The position numbers and the translations under genes are program-made. A DNA stretch of 64,000 nucleotides from Spirosoma utsteinense (lineage in GTDB: Bacteria > Bacteroidota > Bacteroidia > Cytophagales > Spirosomataceae), in assembly GCF_014282275.1 (NCBI RefSeq), contig NZ_VFIA01000004.1, forward strand, positions 1 through 64,000, read 5' to 3'. A model generated the notes under the pieces. It was not told where the DNA came from, made no database searches, and worked only from the letters and a program-made list of their open reading frames with translations. Every line of letters starts with the position of its first letter. Position 1 is the first letter of the stretch. Shown piece after piece: positions 55,222-64,000 of this stretch.

Positions 55222-57138
55222 ATGCAACCAGAATTACTCTGTGCGTTAATTCCGCTTTTCCCACTTATTGGTTTCCTGATCAATGGTATTGGCTTCCGGC
55301 ATGTGCCTAAAGGGCTGGCCGGTATCCTAGCAACCGTTGCCGTGCTGGCCTCGTTTCTGACGTCGGTTTTCCTGTTCATGGCATTCCTGGCAACGGGCAG
55401 TACCGACCCGCTGGTAGCCACTCTGTTTGACTGGATCAGCGTCGGTGATCTTAAAATCAATTTCTCGTTCCAGATCGATCAGTTGAGCTTACTGATGCTG
55501 CTCGTGGTAACGGGCGTTGGTACGCTGATCCATCTGTACAGTATCGGCTATATGAAGCACGATGAGGGATTTGGCAAGTTCATGGCTTTCCTGAACCTGT
55601 TCATATTTTTCATGCTGCTACTGGTGATGGGGTCAAATTACGTCATCATGTTCATTGGCTGGGAAGGTGTAGGGCTCTGTTCATACCTGCTCATCGGCTT
55701 CTGGAACACGAACACAAGCTATAATAATGCGGCTCGTAAGGCCTTCGTCATGAACCGCATTGGTGATCTGGGTTTTCTGCTGGGGATCTTCATGCTCATC
55801 AATACCTTCGGTACGGTTGAGTACATCGATGTTTTCAAACAGGCCGCAAGCCTGGAGATTGGCGACAGTACGATTCTGCTGATTACCATTCTCCTTTTCG
55901 TAGGTGCTATGGGTAAGTCAGCACAGATTCCGCTCTACACCTGGTTGCCCGACGCTATGGCCGGTCCAACTCCGGTGTCGGCTCTGATCCACGCGGCTAC
56001 GATGGTTACGGCGGGTATATACATGGTTGTTCGCTCGAACGTCCTGTACTCGATGGCCCCGCTCACACTCGAAATTATTGGCGGCATCGCTATTGCTACG
56101 GCGCTGTTGGCCGCTTCGATCGGCCTGCTACAAAACGACATAAAGAAGGTATTGGCTTACTCTACCGTGTCGCAGCTAGGCTATATGTTCCTGGGTCTGG
56201 GCGCTACGGCCTATACGGCAAGTATGTTCCACGTCATTACCCACGCGTTCTTCAAAGCGCTGCTATTTCTCGGAGCGGGTAGTGTCATCCACGCCATGTC
56301 CGACGAACAGGACATTCGCAAAATGGGTGGTCTGCGTAAATCATTGCCTGTTACGTTTATCACATTTGCCATTGGCACCTGGGCTATTGCCGGTTTGCCT
56401 CCTTTTGCGGGTTTCTTCTCCAAAGATGAAATCCTGGCGCATGTGTTCGAGCATAACAAGATTCTCTGGGCGCTGGGTGTTCTTGGCTCCGGTCTAACTT
56501 CGTTCTACATGTTCCGCCTGTTATTTCTGACGTTCTTTGGCGAGTTCCGGGGTACGGAGGAACAGCGTCACCACCTCCACGAGTCACCTGCATCCATGAC
56601 CATTCCGCTGATTGTGCTGGCAATTCTGTCGGCGCTGGGTGGTCTGCTCAACCTACCGGGTGGAGGCTGGCTAAGTAATTTTATGGCTCCTCTGTTTGAG
56701 AACGCACGGCAGGTAAACCCGGAAGCGTTTGCTGAATCGACAATGGAGCATAGCACAGAGTATGTCCTGATGGCTGTCTCTGCCGGCGTTGCCCTGCTGG
56801 CCCTTATTATGGCTTATGTTGTATATGTCAGCCGTCGGGCTATTCCAGCACCTGAAACCGCCGAGCGATCGCTGCCCGAACAGGTTATATACAACAAATA
56901 TTACATCGACGAATTTTACGACACCATCATTGTCCGGCCGATTCGTGGGCTGGGTGATTCGTTTTATAGTTTTGGTGAGGGTCTGGTCGACGGAGTTGTC
57001 AACGGGATCGCCTGGTTGGTACAGAAAGCATCGGCTCAGTTGCGGCTGTTACAAAACGGCTCAATCGGGTTTTATGTGCTGGCTATGGTAGTTAGTATTG
57101 CGGCTATTTTCGCGCTGCGCTTCTTTGTTCGGTTCTAA
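55222..57138 (+). CDS. nuoL: NADH dehydrogenase subunit L
   Basis: The largest antiporter-like proton-pumping subunit of complex I, 638 residues and about 16 membrane helices. MFIGWEGVGLCSYLLIGFW carries the conserved Glu, WLPDAMAGPTPVSALIHAAT is the family signature with the discontinuous helix, and the C-terminus contains the long lateral helix before a final membrane anchor (GFYVLAMVVSIAAIFALRFF). Confidence 0.96.
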   Translation: MQPELLCALIPLFPLIGFLINGIGFRHVPKGLAGILATVAVLASFLTSVFLFMAFLATGSTDPLVATLFDWISVGDLKINFSFQIDQLSLLMLLVVTGVGTLIHLYSIGYMKHDEGFGKFMAFLNLFIFFMLLLVMGSNYVIMFIGWEGVGLCSYLLIGFWNTNTSYNNAARKAFVMNRIGDLGFLLGIFMLINTFGTVEYIDVFKQAASLEIGDSTILLITILLFVGAMGKSAQIPLYTWLPDAMAGPTPVSALIHAATMVTAGIYMVVRSNVLYSMAPLTLEIIGGIAIATALLAASIGLLQNDIKKVLAYSTVSQLGYMFLGLGATAYTASMFHVITHAFFKALLFLGAGSVIHAMSDEQDIRKMGGLRKSLPVTFITFAIGTWAIAGLPPFAGFFSKDEILAHVFEHNKILWALGVLGSGLTSFYMFRLLFLTFFGEFRGTEEQRHHLHESPASMTIPLIVLAILSALGGLLNLPGGGWLSNFMAPLFENARQVNPEAFAESTMEHSTEYVLMAVSAGVALLALIMAYVVYVSRRAIPAPETAERSLPEQVIYNKYYIDEFYDTIIVRPIRGLGDSFYSFGEGLVDGVVNGIAWLVQKASAQLRLLQNGSIGFYVLAMVVSIAAIFALRFFVRF

Positions 57139-57147
57139 TCTGGTTCT

Positions 57148-57163
57148 GGCTGACTTCTCAGCC
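57148..57163 (+). other. small hairpin between nuoL and nuoM
   Basis: GGCTGA (57148-57153) and TCAGCC (57158-57163) pair around CTTC. No T-run follows; a processing or stability element is possible. Confidence 0.4.
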
Positions 57164-57210
57164 ACGATTACCTTTAGCCGAAAACCGAAAATCGAAAACC
57201 TGTTCACTAC

Positions 57211-58689
57211 ATGCTTACTTTAGGTTTAATTCTTTTCCCAGCCATTGCGGCCACACTCATTCTGCTCATCAAGGGCGAACGGGCGAAGCAGGTAGCGCTG
57301 GCAGCAGCCTTAGTCGAACTTGCTCTTGCGCTGAGCGCATTCGTACAGTTCAAGCCGGATGCCACCTCACAGTTTGGATTCGATTACGCCTGGATCGGGG
57401 CATTGGGTATCCGGTTTAGCGCCGGTATCGACGGTATCAGTGTCCTGCTGGTGCTCCTGACGGGTTTGCTGGTTCCCCTGATCGTGTTGTCTACTTTCAA
57501 CCGGCAGTATGAGCGCCCGTCTACCTTTTATGCGCTTATGCTCTTTATGCAGGCGGCCCTGATTGGTGTCTTTACCGCTCGCGATGGCTTCCTCTTCTAC
57601 CTGTTTTTTGAAGCTGCGCTGATTCCGATTTATTTCCTGGCAGCTATGTGGGGTGGGGCAAACCGCATTCCGGTTACGTTCAAATTCTTCGTATACACCA
57701 TCTTCGGTAGCTTGTTTATGCTGGTGGCACTGGTTTATCTCTATTACCAGACACCACCTGTTGCGGGTATTGCTCACTCATCGGCAATTGTTGATTTTTA
57801 TAAGCTAAAACTAACGCCCAACGCGCAAAACTGGGTATTCTGGGCGTTTTTCATTGCCTTCGCTATCAAAATGCCGGTGTTCCCCTTCCATACCTGGCAA
57901 CCTGACACCTATGTAGAATCGCCAACGCCAGCTACTATGTTGCTGGCCGGAATCATGCTCAAAATGGGCGTTTATGGACTGATTCGATTTATTTTGCCCA
58001 TCGTCCCGCTTGGGGTTGAAGCCTGGGGCCAGACGGTCATCATTCTGTCGGTGATCGGCATCGTATACGGGTCGATCATCGCGATCCGGCAACGCGACAT
58101 GAAGCGGCTCATTGCCTATTCGTCATTTTCGCACGTTGGCCTGATGGCCGCTGGTGTGTTCTCCCAAACGGAAACCGGCATGCAGGGCGCGCTGATTCAG
58201 ATGCTGGCCCACGGCATCAATGTAGTTGGTATGTTCTTCGTGGCCGATATTATCTTCTCGCGTACGAATACCAACCAGCTTGATCAGCTTGGTGGCATTA
58301 CCCGTGCAACACCGAAACTGACCGTGTACTTTATGATTATGTTGCTGGGTAGTGTGGCATTGCCGCTTACCAATGGCTTTATCGGCGAGTTCCTGTTGCT
58401 GCACGGTGTCTTCACGTACAACCACTATCTGGGATTAGCGGCTGGGTTCACGATCATTTTCGGCGCGGTGTATATGCTTCGGATGTTTCAAAAAAGCATG
58501 TTTGGGCCAACTTCATCACGAACGGCTACGTTTGCCGATCTGACCATGTCTGAAAGCCTGGTATTTGTGCCTTTAGTCATCATGGTGTTCTGGATGGGTA
58601 TCTATCCGAAAACATTTATGGATATAACGGAACCCGCGGTTGTCAACCTGATGAAATACATCGGTACCACGGCCGTCTCAATGAAGTGA
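57211..58689 (+). CDS. nuoM: NADH dehydrogenase subunit M
   Basis: A second antiporter-like subunit of complex I, 492 residues and about 14 helices. FYLFFEAALIPIYFLAAMWG holds the key Glu, FHTWQPDTYVESPTPATMLL is the signature, and RLIAYSSFSHVGLMAAGVF follows. It lies 72 bases after nuoL. Confidence 0.96.
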   Translation: MLTLGLILFPAIAATLILLIKGERAKQVALAAALVELALALSAFVQFKPDATSQFGFDYAWIGALGIRFSAGIDGISVLLVLLTGLLVPLIVLSTFNRQYERPSTFYALMLFMQAALIGVFTARDGFLFYLFFEAALIPIYFLAAMWGGANRIPVTFKFFVYTIFGSLFMLVALVYLYYQTPPVAGIAHSSAIVDFYKLKLTPNAQNWVFWAFFIAFAIKMPVFPFHTWQPDTYVESPTPATMLLAGIMLKMGVYGLIRFILPIVPLGVEAWGQTVIILSVIGIVYGSIIAIRQRDMKRLIAYSSFSHVGLMAAGVFSQTETGMQGALIQMLAHGINVVGMFFVADIIFSRTNTNQLDQLGGITRATPKLTVYFMIMLLGSVALPLTNGFIGEFLLLHGVFTYNHYLGLAAGFTIIFGAVYMLRMFQKSMFGPTSSRTATFADLTMSESLVFVPLVIMVFWMGIYPKTFMDITEPAVVNLMKYIGTTAVSMK

Positions 58690-58773
58690 ATTAATTAGTT
58701 GGTCGTGCGGAGCGGGCCGTGCTTTTCGAGTGGCAGCTACACCCTGTAAACGACAACTCACAAACTATAAACT

Positions 58774-60180
58774 ATGCTTCCCATCGTTCTCCTGTCGGTT
58801 TTTGGCATTGTGCTGCTATTTCTTGGCTTCCTGAAGTCGAAAGCGATTCTGCTGCCGGCTACGCTGCTTTTTCTGCTGGTAGCAGGTGCCGCCAATTTCC
58901 TGGATTGGAATAAGACCTATCTGTATTTTGGCGACATGCTGCGTACGGATAATCTGACCATGGTTTTTACCGCCATCATTCTGGGGTCTGCGTTTCTGGT
59001 AGTAGCCCTGTCGGGGAGTTTTATTGAGGACGAAGAAGCCCAGCCCGCCGAGTATTATGGTCTCATTATGTTTGCGCTGGTTGGAGCGGTCATGATGGTT
59101 GGTTTTCAGAACCTGATCATGCTGTTTGTCGGTGTTGAAATCCTGTCGGTGGCCATGTATGTACTTACTGGCAGCGACAAGCGGAATCTGCGCTCCAATG
59201 AAGCGGCCCTGAAGTATTTCCTGATGGGGGCCTTCACCACAGGCATTATGTTATTCGGGATGGCCCTTCTTTACGGGGCTACCGGTTCGTTCACGCTGGC
59301 AGGTATAGCGGCTTATGCCGTTAATCCACAAACGGGCCTGTCGCTGCTGTTGTATGTAGGTCTGCTGATGCTGCTTATTGGTTTATTATTCAAAGTGTCG
59401 GCGGCCCCATTCCACTTCTGGACCCCCGATGTATATGATGGTGCCCCTACTGTATTTACGGCTTTCATGTCTACCGTTGTAAAAACGGCTGGTTTTGCCG
59501 CGTTGTTTCGCTTATTGTCGATCTCATTTGTTGGCGTGTACGAGTTCTGGTGGGTAATCATGGCCGTTATAACCGCCATCACACTTGTCATCGGTAATGT
59601 CACCGCCGTTTACCAGAACAGTTTCAAGCGAATGATGGCTTACTCCAGCATCTCGCATGCCGGTTACCTACTCATTGGCCTGGCTTCTCTGGGAGCCCAA
59701 ACCAAGCAGGCTATCGTTTTCTATTCCCTGGCTTATTCGGTCGCCACTATTTCGGCATTTGGCGTATTGCTGCTGGTAGCCCAGCAACGAGGGACACAAA
59801 CGATTTCGAGGGAAGGCGCAACCGGCGAAAGTTTCGATTCTTTCAATGGTCTGGCCCGTCAAAATCCACTCCTCGGGTTTGCCATGGCCGTCTCTATGCT
59901 TTCACTGGCAGGTATTCCGTTAACAGCCGGTTTCTGGGGTAAATTCTATATGTTTTCTACAGCTGTAGAACGAGGACAAATCTGGTTGCTGGTGGTTGCC
60001 GTACTGATGTCGGCCATCGGTATCTACTATTATTTCCGCGTTATCATTGCTATGTACTTCCGTGATGGAGTCATAGAGCCAATTCGGGTAGCGCCCTTTT
60101 ATCAGTATGTGCTTCTGGCCGCTACAATCCTAACCATTGGTTTAGGGATTGCACCTGGTCTGCTACAAGGACTTTTCTGA
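58774..60180 (+). CDS. nuoN: NADH dehydrogenase subunit N
   Basis: The third antiporter-like subunit, 468 residues. Characteristic segments are FVGVEILSVAMYVLTGSD, FKVSAAPFHFWTPDVYDGAP and KRMMAYSSISHAGYLLIGLA, including the buried Lys and Glu of the proton channel. It ends the nuo group. The 84-base spacer before it shows no promoter or terminator. Confidence 0.96.
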   Translation: MLPIVLLSVFGIVLLFLGFLKSKAILLPATLLFLLVAGAANFLDWNKTYLYFGDMLRTDNLTMVFTAIILGSAFLVVALSGSFIEDEEAQPAEYYGLIMFALVGAVMMVGFQNLIMLFVGVEILSVAMYVLTGSDKRNLRSNEAALKYFLMGAFTTGIMLFGMALLYGATGSFTLAGIAAYAVNPQTGLSLLLYVGLLMLLIGLLFKVSAAPFHFWTPDVYDGAPTVFTAFMSTVVKTAGFAALFRLLSISFVGVYEFWWVIMAVITAITLVIGNVTAVYQNSFKRMMAYSSISHAGYLLIGLASLGAQTKQAIVFYSLAYSVATISAFGVLLLVAQQRGTQTISREGATGESFDSFNGLARQNPLLGFAMAVSMLSLAGIPLTAGFWGKFYMFSTAVERGQIWLLVVAVLMSAIGIYYYFRVIIAMYFRDGVIEPIRVAPFYQYVLLAATILTIGLGIAPGLLQGLF

Positions 60181-60301
60181 TTATATCGGCAATTGCCGGA
60201 ACCGTACCCTCAGTAAACGATCGACTCCGAATCCCTTTAGCGGCTAATTCGTATTTTTGGCTTTTGACATAAAAACTTAGGCGGAAAACCAGTATTTAAC
60301 T

Positions 60302-60799
60302 GTGAACGTGAGTACTATTCAGCAGTCCAAGCAAAAAGAGTCTAAAGACTTCTTCACGTTCTTTCTGACAGCTGTGCTGGGGGCGTCAATTAACTTTGTG
60401 ACCCGTATATTTTATCGCAACTATTTCGATTTCGATACGAGCGTGCTATGTGGATACCTGACAGCTACAGTACTGACATTTATTCCAACAAAGCGATACG
60501 CTTTTTCTGCCGGTGATACGGGCAACACAGGCCGCGAGGCCATCAAGTTCCTGGGAATAGCACTGGTGGCCCTTTTTGTCCAGGTATATGTCGCTAAGTA
60601 TACCCTCGAATGGATTGCAACTCCCCTCTTTCCATCACCGGAGCTTAAGTTATGGCGTGAAACCGGTTCTCACCTAACCGGTATGGGTATGAGTTTCATG
60701 GCCAACTATTTTGGCCATAAATTGCTCACCTTCCGCAGTACAGGCATGTACGATAAACTGCGGGCGAGGTCGTCGAAACAGGAGGAAGAGCAATTTTAG
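60302..60799 (+). CDS. GtrA-like membrane protein
   Basis: A 165-residue protein with four hydrophobic helices, resembling the GtrA family that flips or supports polyprenol-linked sugars. FFLTAVLGASINFVTRIFY starts the first helix and FMANYFGHKLLTFR closes the last, both typical. No ATG is available in frame near the start, so GTG at 60302 (or 60308) is used. TATTTTTG at 60252-60259 is a probable -7 box. No glycosyltransferase is adjacent. Confidence 0.82.
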   Translation: MNVSTIQQSKQKESKDFFTFFLTAVLGASINFVTRIFYRNYFDFDTSVLCGYLTATVLTFIPTKRYAFSAGDTGNTGREAIKFLGIALVALFVQVYVAKYTLEWIATPLFPSPELKLWRETGSHLTGMGMSFMANYFGHKLLTFRSTGMYDKLRARSSKQEEEQF

Positions 60800-60884
60800 G
60801 CTCATCGCTATCACCCAATTAGTTCTATTGGATATGTACTATTCGAAGACATATCGCTGTTTTTTGGAAATAAAGGCCCTATTG

Positions 60885-60914
60885 TTTGTACAATTCTAAA
60901 AAAAGGTATATTTG
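60885..60914 (+). promoter_or_regulatory. promoter of the small lipoprotein gene
   Basis: TTTG (60885-60888), 18 bases, TATATTTG (60907-60914): a full consensus match with an A-rich spacer, 30 bases before the ATG. It is likely a strong promoter. Confidence 0.75.
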
Positions 60915-60944
60915 TGCCGAAAACCTTAAATTCCACTGTAAGTG

Positions 60945-61142
60945 ATGAAAAAATTAGTTACTCTCCTATTCGTTGGTAGCATGTTGACTTTTGCTGCCTG
61001 CCAGAGCAAACCAAAGACCGAAGAAGCGGGTGTTGATTCAACTGCCGTCATGTCGACCGACACAACGACAATGACTACTGATTCAGCCGCTACGGTAGCT
61101 ACTGACTCGGCTGCTACGATGGTTGCTGACAGCGCGAAGTAA
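60945..61142 (+). CDS. small Thr/Ser/Asp-rich repeat lipoprotein
   Basis: A 65-residue lipoprotein. The signal KKLVTLLFVGSMLTFAAC ends in a lipobox Cys. The mature part is a low-complexity acidic tail with repeating TDSAAT-like units (TTDSAATVATDSAATMVADS). Similar short Bacteroidetes lipoproteins have no assigned role. A strong promoter and terminator enclose it as a single-gene unit. Confidence 0.82.
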   Translation: MKKLVTLLFVGSMLTFAACQSKPKTEEAGVDSTAVMSTDTTTMTTDSAATVATDSAATMVADSAK

Positions 61143-61157
61143 TCTGGACTGCTGCCA

Positions 61158-61206
61158 GGCACAAAAGCAAAAAAGCCCCGTTTGAGGGCTTTTTTGCTTT
61201 TGTGCC
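61158..61206. terminator. bidirectional terminator between the lipoprotein gene and priA
   Basis: 61158-61178 and 61186-61206 are exact 21-bp reverse complements around seven bases. The GC-rich inner part AAAAAAGCCC/GGGCTTTTTT gives a T-run in both directions, serving both converging genes. Confidence 0.9.
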
Positions 61207-61215
61207 AACGAGTTT

Positions 61216-63741
61216 TTATAGGCAGTCTACATCGATGACGATGCTAACCTGGCGTAGGCCTTTATCAGTCAGAATATCGTTGATGCGGTCCTGGATATAG
61301 CTCTTCACCGCTTTCACGTTTACCTTATCCCGCTCAATCTTAATCAGAATATCAAACAGAAATAGATTTCTGATGCGTTCGACCAAGGGCTGTTCGGGTC
61401 CCAGTATACGGCTGCTACCCAGGGCATCGGTAAGTTCGGCGGCCAGTCGGTCGGCGGCCTGCTGGCTGACAGCTTTGTCAGCATGGCGAACCGTTAGTTT
61501 GATAAGCCGGGAAAAAGGTGGATAGTTAAAGTTCTGTCGCTCCTGAATCTCTTCATCGAACAAACCTTTGTAATCGTTCTCAATGATTTTTTGCAGAATT
61601 GTCTGTTGCGGGTTGTTCGTCTGAATGAGTACGGTACCCTGCCGCCCGGCACGTCGGCCTGCTCGACCACTTACCTGCGTTAGCATCTGGAATGACCGTT
61701 CTGTAGCTCTGAAATCAGGGAAATGGATCAGGCGGTCGGCGTCAAAAATCCCTACCAGACTGACATTGTCGAAATCAAGGCCCTTGGTAATCATTTGTGT
61801 ACCTACCAGTATGTCGATCTCGCCACCCTCGAATTCCTGAATAATTTGCTGATAGGCATTTTTAGCGCGGGTAGTATCCAGGTCCATCCGCAGCACTTTT
61901 GACTTTGGAAATATAATCTGTAACTGGTCTTCCAGCTTTTCGGTACCGAAGCCTATTGTACGTACCTTGGTAGAACCACAAACGGGACATATCCGCGGCA
62001 CTTCTTCTTTGTGACCGCAGTAGTGACAGCGTAATTCCGCAGCACGCTGGTGATAGGTCAGGCTAACGGCGCAGTTGGGGCATTCGGCCGTCCAGTCGCA
62101 ATCCTCACATTGCATATAGGGTGAATAACCGCGTCGATTTTGGAACAGGATGCTTTGTTCCCGGCGCTCCATATTCGCTTCCAGGGCGGTGAGTAACGCC
62201 GACGAGAATTCGTTCTTCATCGTTTTCTGCCTTTTCTCCACCTTGGTATCGATCAACAGAATATTGGGCAGGGTGGCGTCACCGAAGCGTCTGAAAAGTT
62301 CTACCAATCCATAGCGTCCCTGTTTAGCCTGATGATATGTTTCGAGCGAAGGCGTTGCAGATCCCAGTAAAACTTTCGCCTGTTGCCAATGGGCCAGCAT
62401 GATCGCTACATCACGGGCATGATAGCGGGGGGCAGGGTCGTGCTGTTTATAGCTGGTTTCGTGTTCTTCATCGACAATGATCAGTCCAAGGTTATCGAAC
62501 GGCAGGAACACCGCCGACCGAACGCCCACCACAAACTGATACTGTCCCGACACGACGCCTTTCCAGACTTCGACGCGTTCGTTATCAGAGAATTTAGAGT
62601 GATAAATGCCCATCTTATCGCCAAACACGCGCTGGAGTCGAACGACAATTTGCGTTGTCAGAGCAATCTCGGGCAGTAAATAAAGTACCTGCGAGCCACT
62701 GCCAACCGCCTGCTGAATGAGGTCAATGTAGACTTCGGTTTTGCCGCTGCCCGTAATACCATGGAGTAGTACGATGTTCTGGCGCTCGAATTGCGCCATA
62801 ATCTGTTGTGAGGCTTCTCGTTGTGCGTCTGTCAGCTTTATCTCGGCCTGTGGCGGGGCATTGTCGGAAAAACGCGGCTGAATCAGTTCAAATGTTTCGA
62901 AAACGGCATTCTTGATGAGGGTCGTCAATGACGATTGAGACACGGTATCATCCTGATTGAGAATTGTCTTATCCAACCCTTTCTGGTTGAGAGAAGCATT
63001 CATCTGGACAGGAACATGACTCAGGTACCGCATCACCACTTCCTGTTGTTTAGGCAGCTTTTCGAGCCGGTTCAGCAGGGCGAGAAGCTGCTCTTTTTCC
63101 TCGTAGGTCCGGTTAAGCCGGACCTTGCGTACCATTTTGGGGATGTACTTCTCGCGTACTTCCTCAAAAACAATGATCGCTTTCTTCCCCACCAGCGATT
63201 TGATCAGGGCGGGTATGTTGGTTCCTGCACCCGCCAGCCGCACCAGTTCGTCATAGGATAGCGCCTGCTGCTTTTTGAGTTCGGTAAGCAGGGTATCTTC
63301 AAATTCAGTGAGCAGTTCGGGATAATCGAAATCGGGATTGATCTGAACTTTCGACTGACTCGAAATTTTCAGGCCTGAAGGAAGGGCAATGTTCATCACT
63401 TCGCCGACACAGCACATATAATACTCGGCCATCCACCGGAACAATTCGAGTTGATAACCGGTCACCAGCGGATATTCGTCTAGGACTTCTGTAATGTAGC
63501 GAGCTTGATAATTGGTAGGGGGGGAGTTATGTAAACGGGCTACTACAGCAGTGAACACACGCCCGTTATTTTTGCCGAAGGGAACAATGACCCGGGCACC
63601 GATCTTAAGAACCTCTGCCATTTCGCGCGGCACACGATACGTAAATAGCCTGGGTACCGGGATAGGCAGGATCAAATCAGCGAAGAAAGTGACTTCGTCA
63701 GCCTCGAAAGACGAGAATAATGTGTTGGTGAGATTTTCCAC
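61216..63741 (-). CDS. priA: primosomal replication helicase PriA
   Basis: A 3'-5' DNA helicase that restarts stalled replication forks. In 841 residues: an N-terminal fork-binding domain, Walker A GITGSGKTEVYID near residues 328-340, the DEEHETSYKQ motif II near 422, and a zinc-binding region with paired cysteines (CEDCDWTAECPNC, CHYCGH, CPVCGS) at about 544-588, then the second RecA domain with QVSGRAGRRAGRQG. The start is a GTG at 63741. It converges on the small lipoprotein gene. Confidence 0.96.
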   Translation of the reverse strand: MENLTNTLFSSFEADEVTFFADLILPIPVPRLFTYRVPREMAEVLKIGARVIVPFGKNNGRVFTAVVARLHNSPPTNYQARYITEVLDEYPLVTGYQLELFRWMAEYYMCCVGEVMNIALPSGLKISSQSKVQINPDFDYPELLTEFEDTLLTELKKQQALSYDELVRLAGAGTNIPALIKSLVGKKAIIVFEEVREKYIPKMVRKVRLNRTYEEKEQLLALLNRLEKLPKQQEVVMRYLSHVPVQMNASLNQKGLDKTILNQDDTVSQSSLTTLIKNAVFETFELIQPRFSDNAPPQAEIKLTDAQREASQQIMAQFERQNIVLLHGITGSGKTEVYIDLIQQAVGSGSQVLYLLPEIALTTQIVVRLQRVFGDKMGIYHSKFSDNERVEVWKGVVSGQYQFVVGVRSAVFLPFDNLGLIIVDEEHETSYKQHDPAPRYHARDVAIMLAHWQQAKVLLGSATPSLETYHQAKQGRYGLVELFRRFGDATLPNILLIDTKVEKRQKTMKNEFSSALLTALEANMERREQSILFQNRRGYSPYMQCEDCDWTAECPNCAVSLTYHQRAAELRCHYCGHKEEVPRICPVCGSTKVRTIGFGTEKLEDQLQIIFPKSKVLRMDLDTTRAKNAYQQIIQEFEGGEIDILVGTQMITKGLDFDNVSLVGIFDADRLIHFPDFRATERSFQMLTQVSGRAGRRAGRQGTVLIQTNNPQQTILQKIIENDYKGLFDEEIQERQNFNYPPFSRLIKLTVRHADKAVSQQAADRLAAELTDALGSSRILGPEQPLVERIRNLFLFDILIKIERDKVNVKAVKSYIQDRINDILTDKGLRQVSIVIDVDCL

Positions 63742-63860
63742 TAAAAACGAAATGGCCTCAGTAAATATACGAATAAACCACGGCCCGCTGGTAAGGATTC
63801 ATGCCGACAACTTCCGGTATAAGGTCACCGGCCGATCCCGATAGACGAAGAGGGCGAGCC

Positions 63861-64000
63861 ATGGAAGGCAAGCGTGAAGCACGTTATGATTGGCGTAACA
63901 AAACTGCTGTCTTACCCGTATTTGGGTCTGTTGACCTTGCTATTAGGCCGTTGAAGAATCAAAAAGCTTATGTTGGCGCAACCTTTGAGCGGTTTTTGAG
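63861..64000 (+). CDS. possible partial gene at the right edge
   Basis: An open frame from ATG 63861 runs off the window: MEGKREARYDWRNKTAVLPV and on, with no stop in 46 codons. All three minus-strand frames over the same bases are closed. I do not recognise the protein. It is divergent from priA with 119 bases between. The frame is short, so it may be chance. Confidence 0.3.
   Translation, partial: MEGKREARYDWRNKTAVLPVFGSVDLAIRPLKNQKAYVGATFERFL

Noticed and set aside
60187..60198. CGGCAATTGCCG as a further copy of the leu/ilv operator
   Set aside because: A perfect palindrome, but it does not fit GCGwwATwwCGC, has no tandem partner and lies after nuoN.

Overview
The window reads as a chromosomal segment of a Bacteroidetes bacterium of the order Cytophagales, probably Spirosoma or a close relative. 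This is an inference. It rests on several promoters of the Bacteroidetes type (TTTG or TTG, 17-21 bases, then TAnnTTTG), few recognisable Shine-Dalgarno sites, a GC content near 50 %, and protein families typical of the group: GH3-like and DUF6702 proteins, a free-methionine-sulfoxide reductase, a DUF433/DUF5615 pair and paired DUF1549/DUF1501 proteins. No CRISPR array, prophage, insertion sequence or tRNA was seen.

The left edge holds the 5S rRNA that ends an rRNA operon on the + strand. Bases 286-21310 then carry an almost unbroken minus-strand run. It contains the branched-chain amino acid pathway in two blocks: leuC-leuD-leuA2-leuB-leuA (7216-868) and ilvD-(mntA/broken hepT)-ilvB-ilvN-ilvC-ilvA-(DUF433/DUF5615) (21310-13445). 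Between the blocks are a RibD-like reductase, a cytochrome c-PQQ dehydrogenase, a YdeI-like protein, an ArsR/SRPBCC pair and an AraC regulator. Two regulatory finds stand out. leuA is preceded by an 18-residue leader peptide with a Leu-rich end and mutually exclusive antiterminator and terminator stems, the pattern of classical ribosome-mediated attenuation. The leuA and ilvD promoters also share the same pair of 12-bp palindromes at the same 17-bp spacing, which suggests one unknown regulator acting on both blocks.

From 21.4 to 33 kb come murQ, an unknown gene, a sugar epimerase, lon, and a minus-strand group GH3-glycosyltransferase-dxr-rseP-DUF6702. From 33.1 to 36.1 kb lies mreB-mreC-mreD-fRMsr. 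From 36.1 to 44.1 kb is a four-gene export module best known from Planctomycetes and Verrucomicrobia: a Tat-exported beta-propeller, a membrane c-type cytochrome with leucine-rich repeats, a very large cytochrome/DUF1549/LamG/DUF1553 lipoprotein, and a Tat-exported DUF1501 protein. Its biochemical role is unknown to me, and it is the best candidate here for an undescribed system.

The right third has an MscS-type channel, glpK and glpF flanking two translationally coupled small genes on the opposite strand, a quinone oxidoreductase, an AlkB-type hydroxylase, ExbB/ExbD, a Rieske-FAD reductase, a DEDDh exonuclease, a detached nuoK-L-M-N cluster, a GtrA-like protein, a small repeat lipoprotein and priA. 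Intergenic spaces repeatedly contain long, near-perfect inverted repeats, some inside operons. Three of them share a common sequence unit, pointing to a dispersed palindromic element family.
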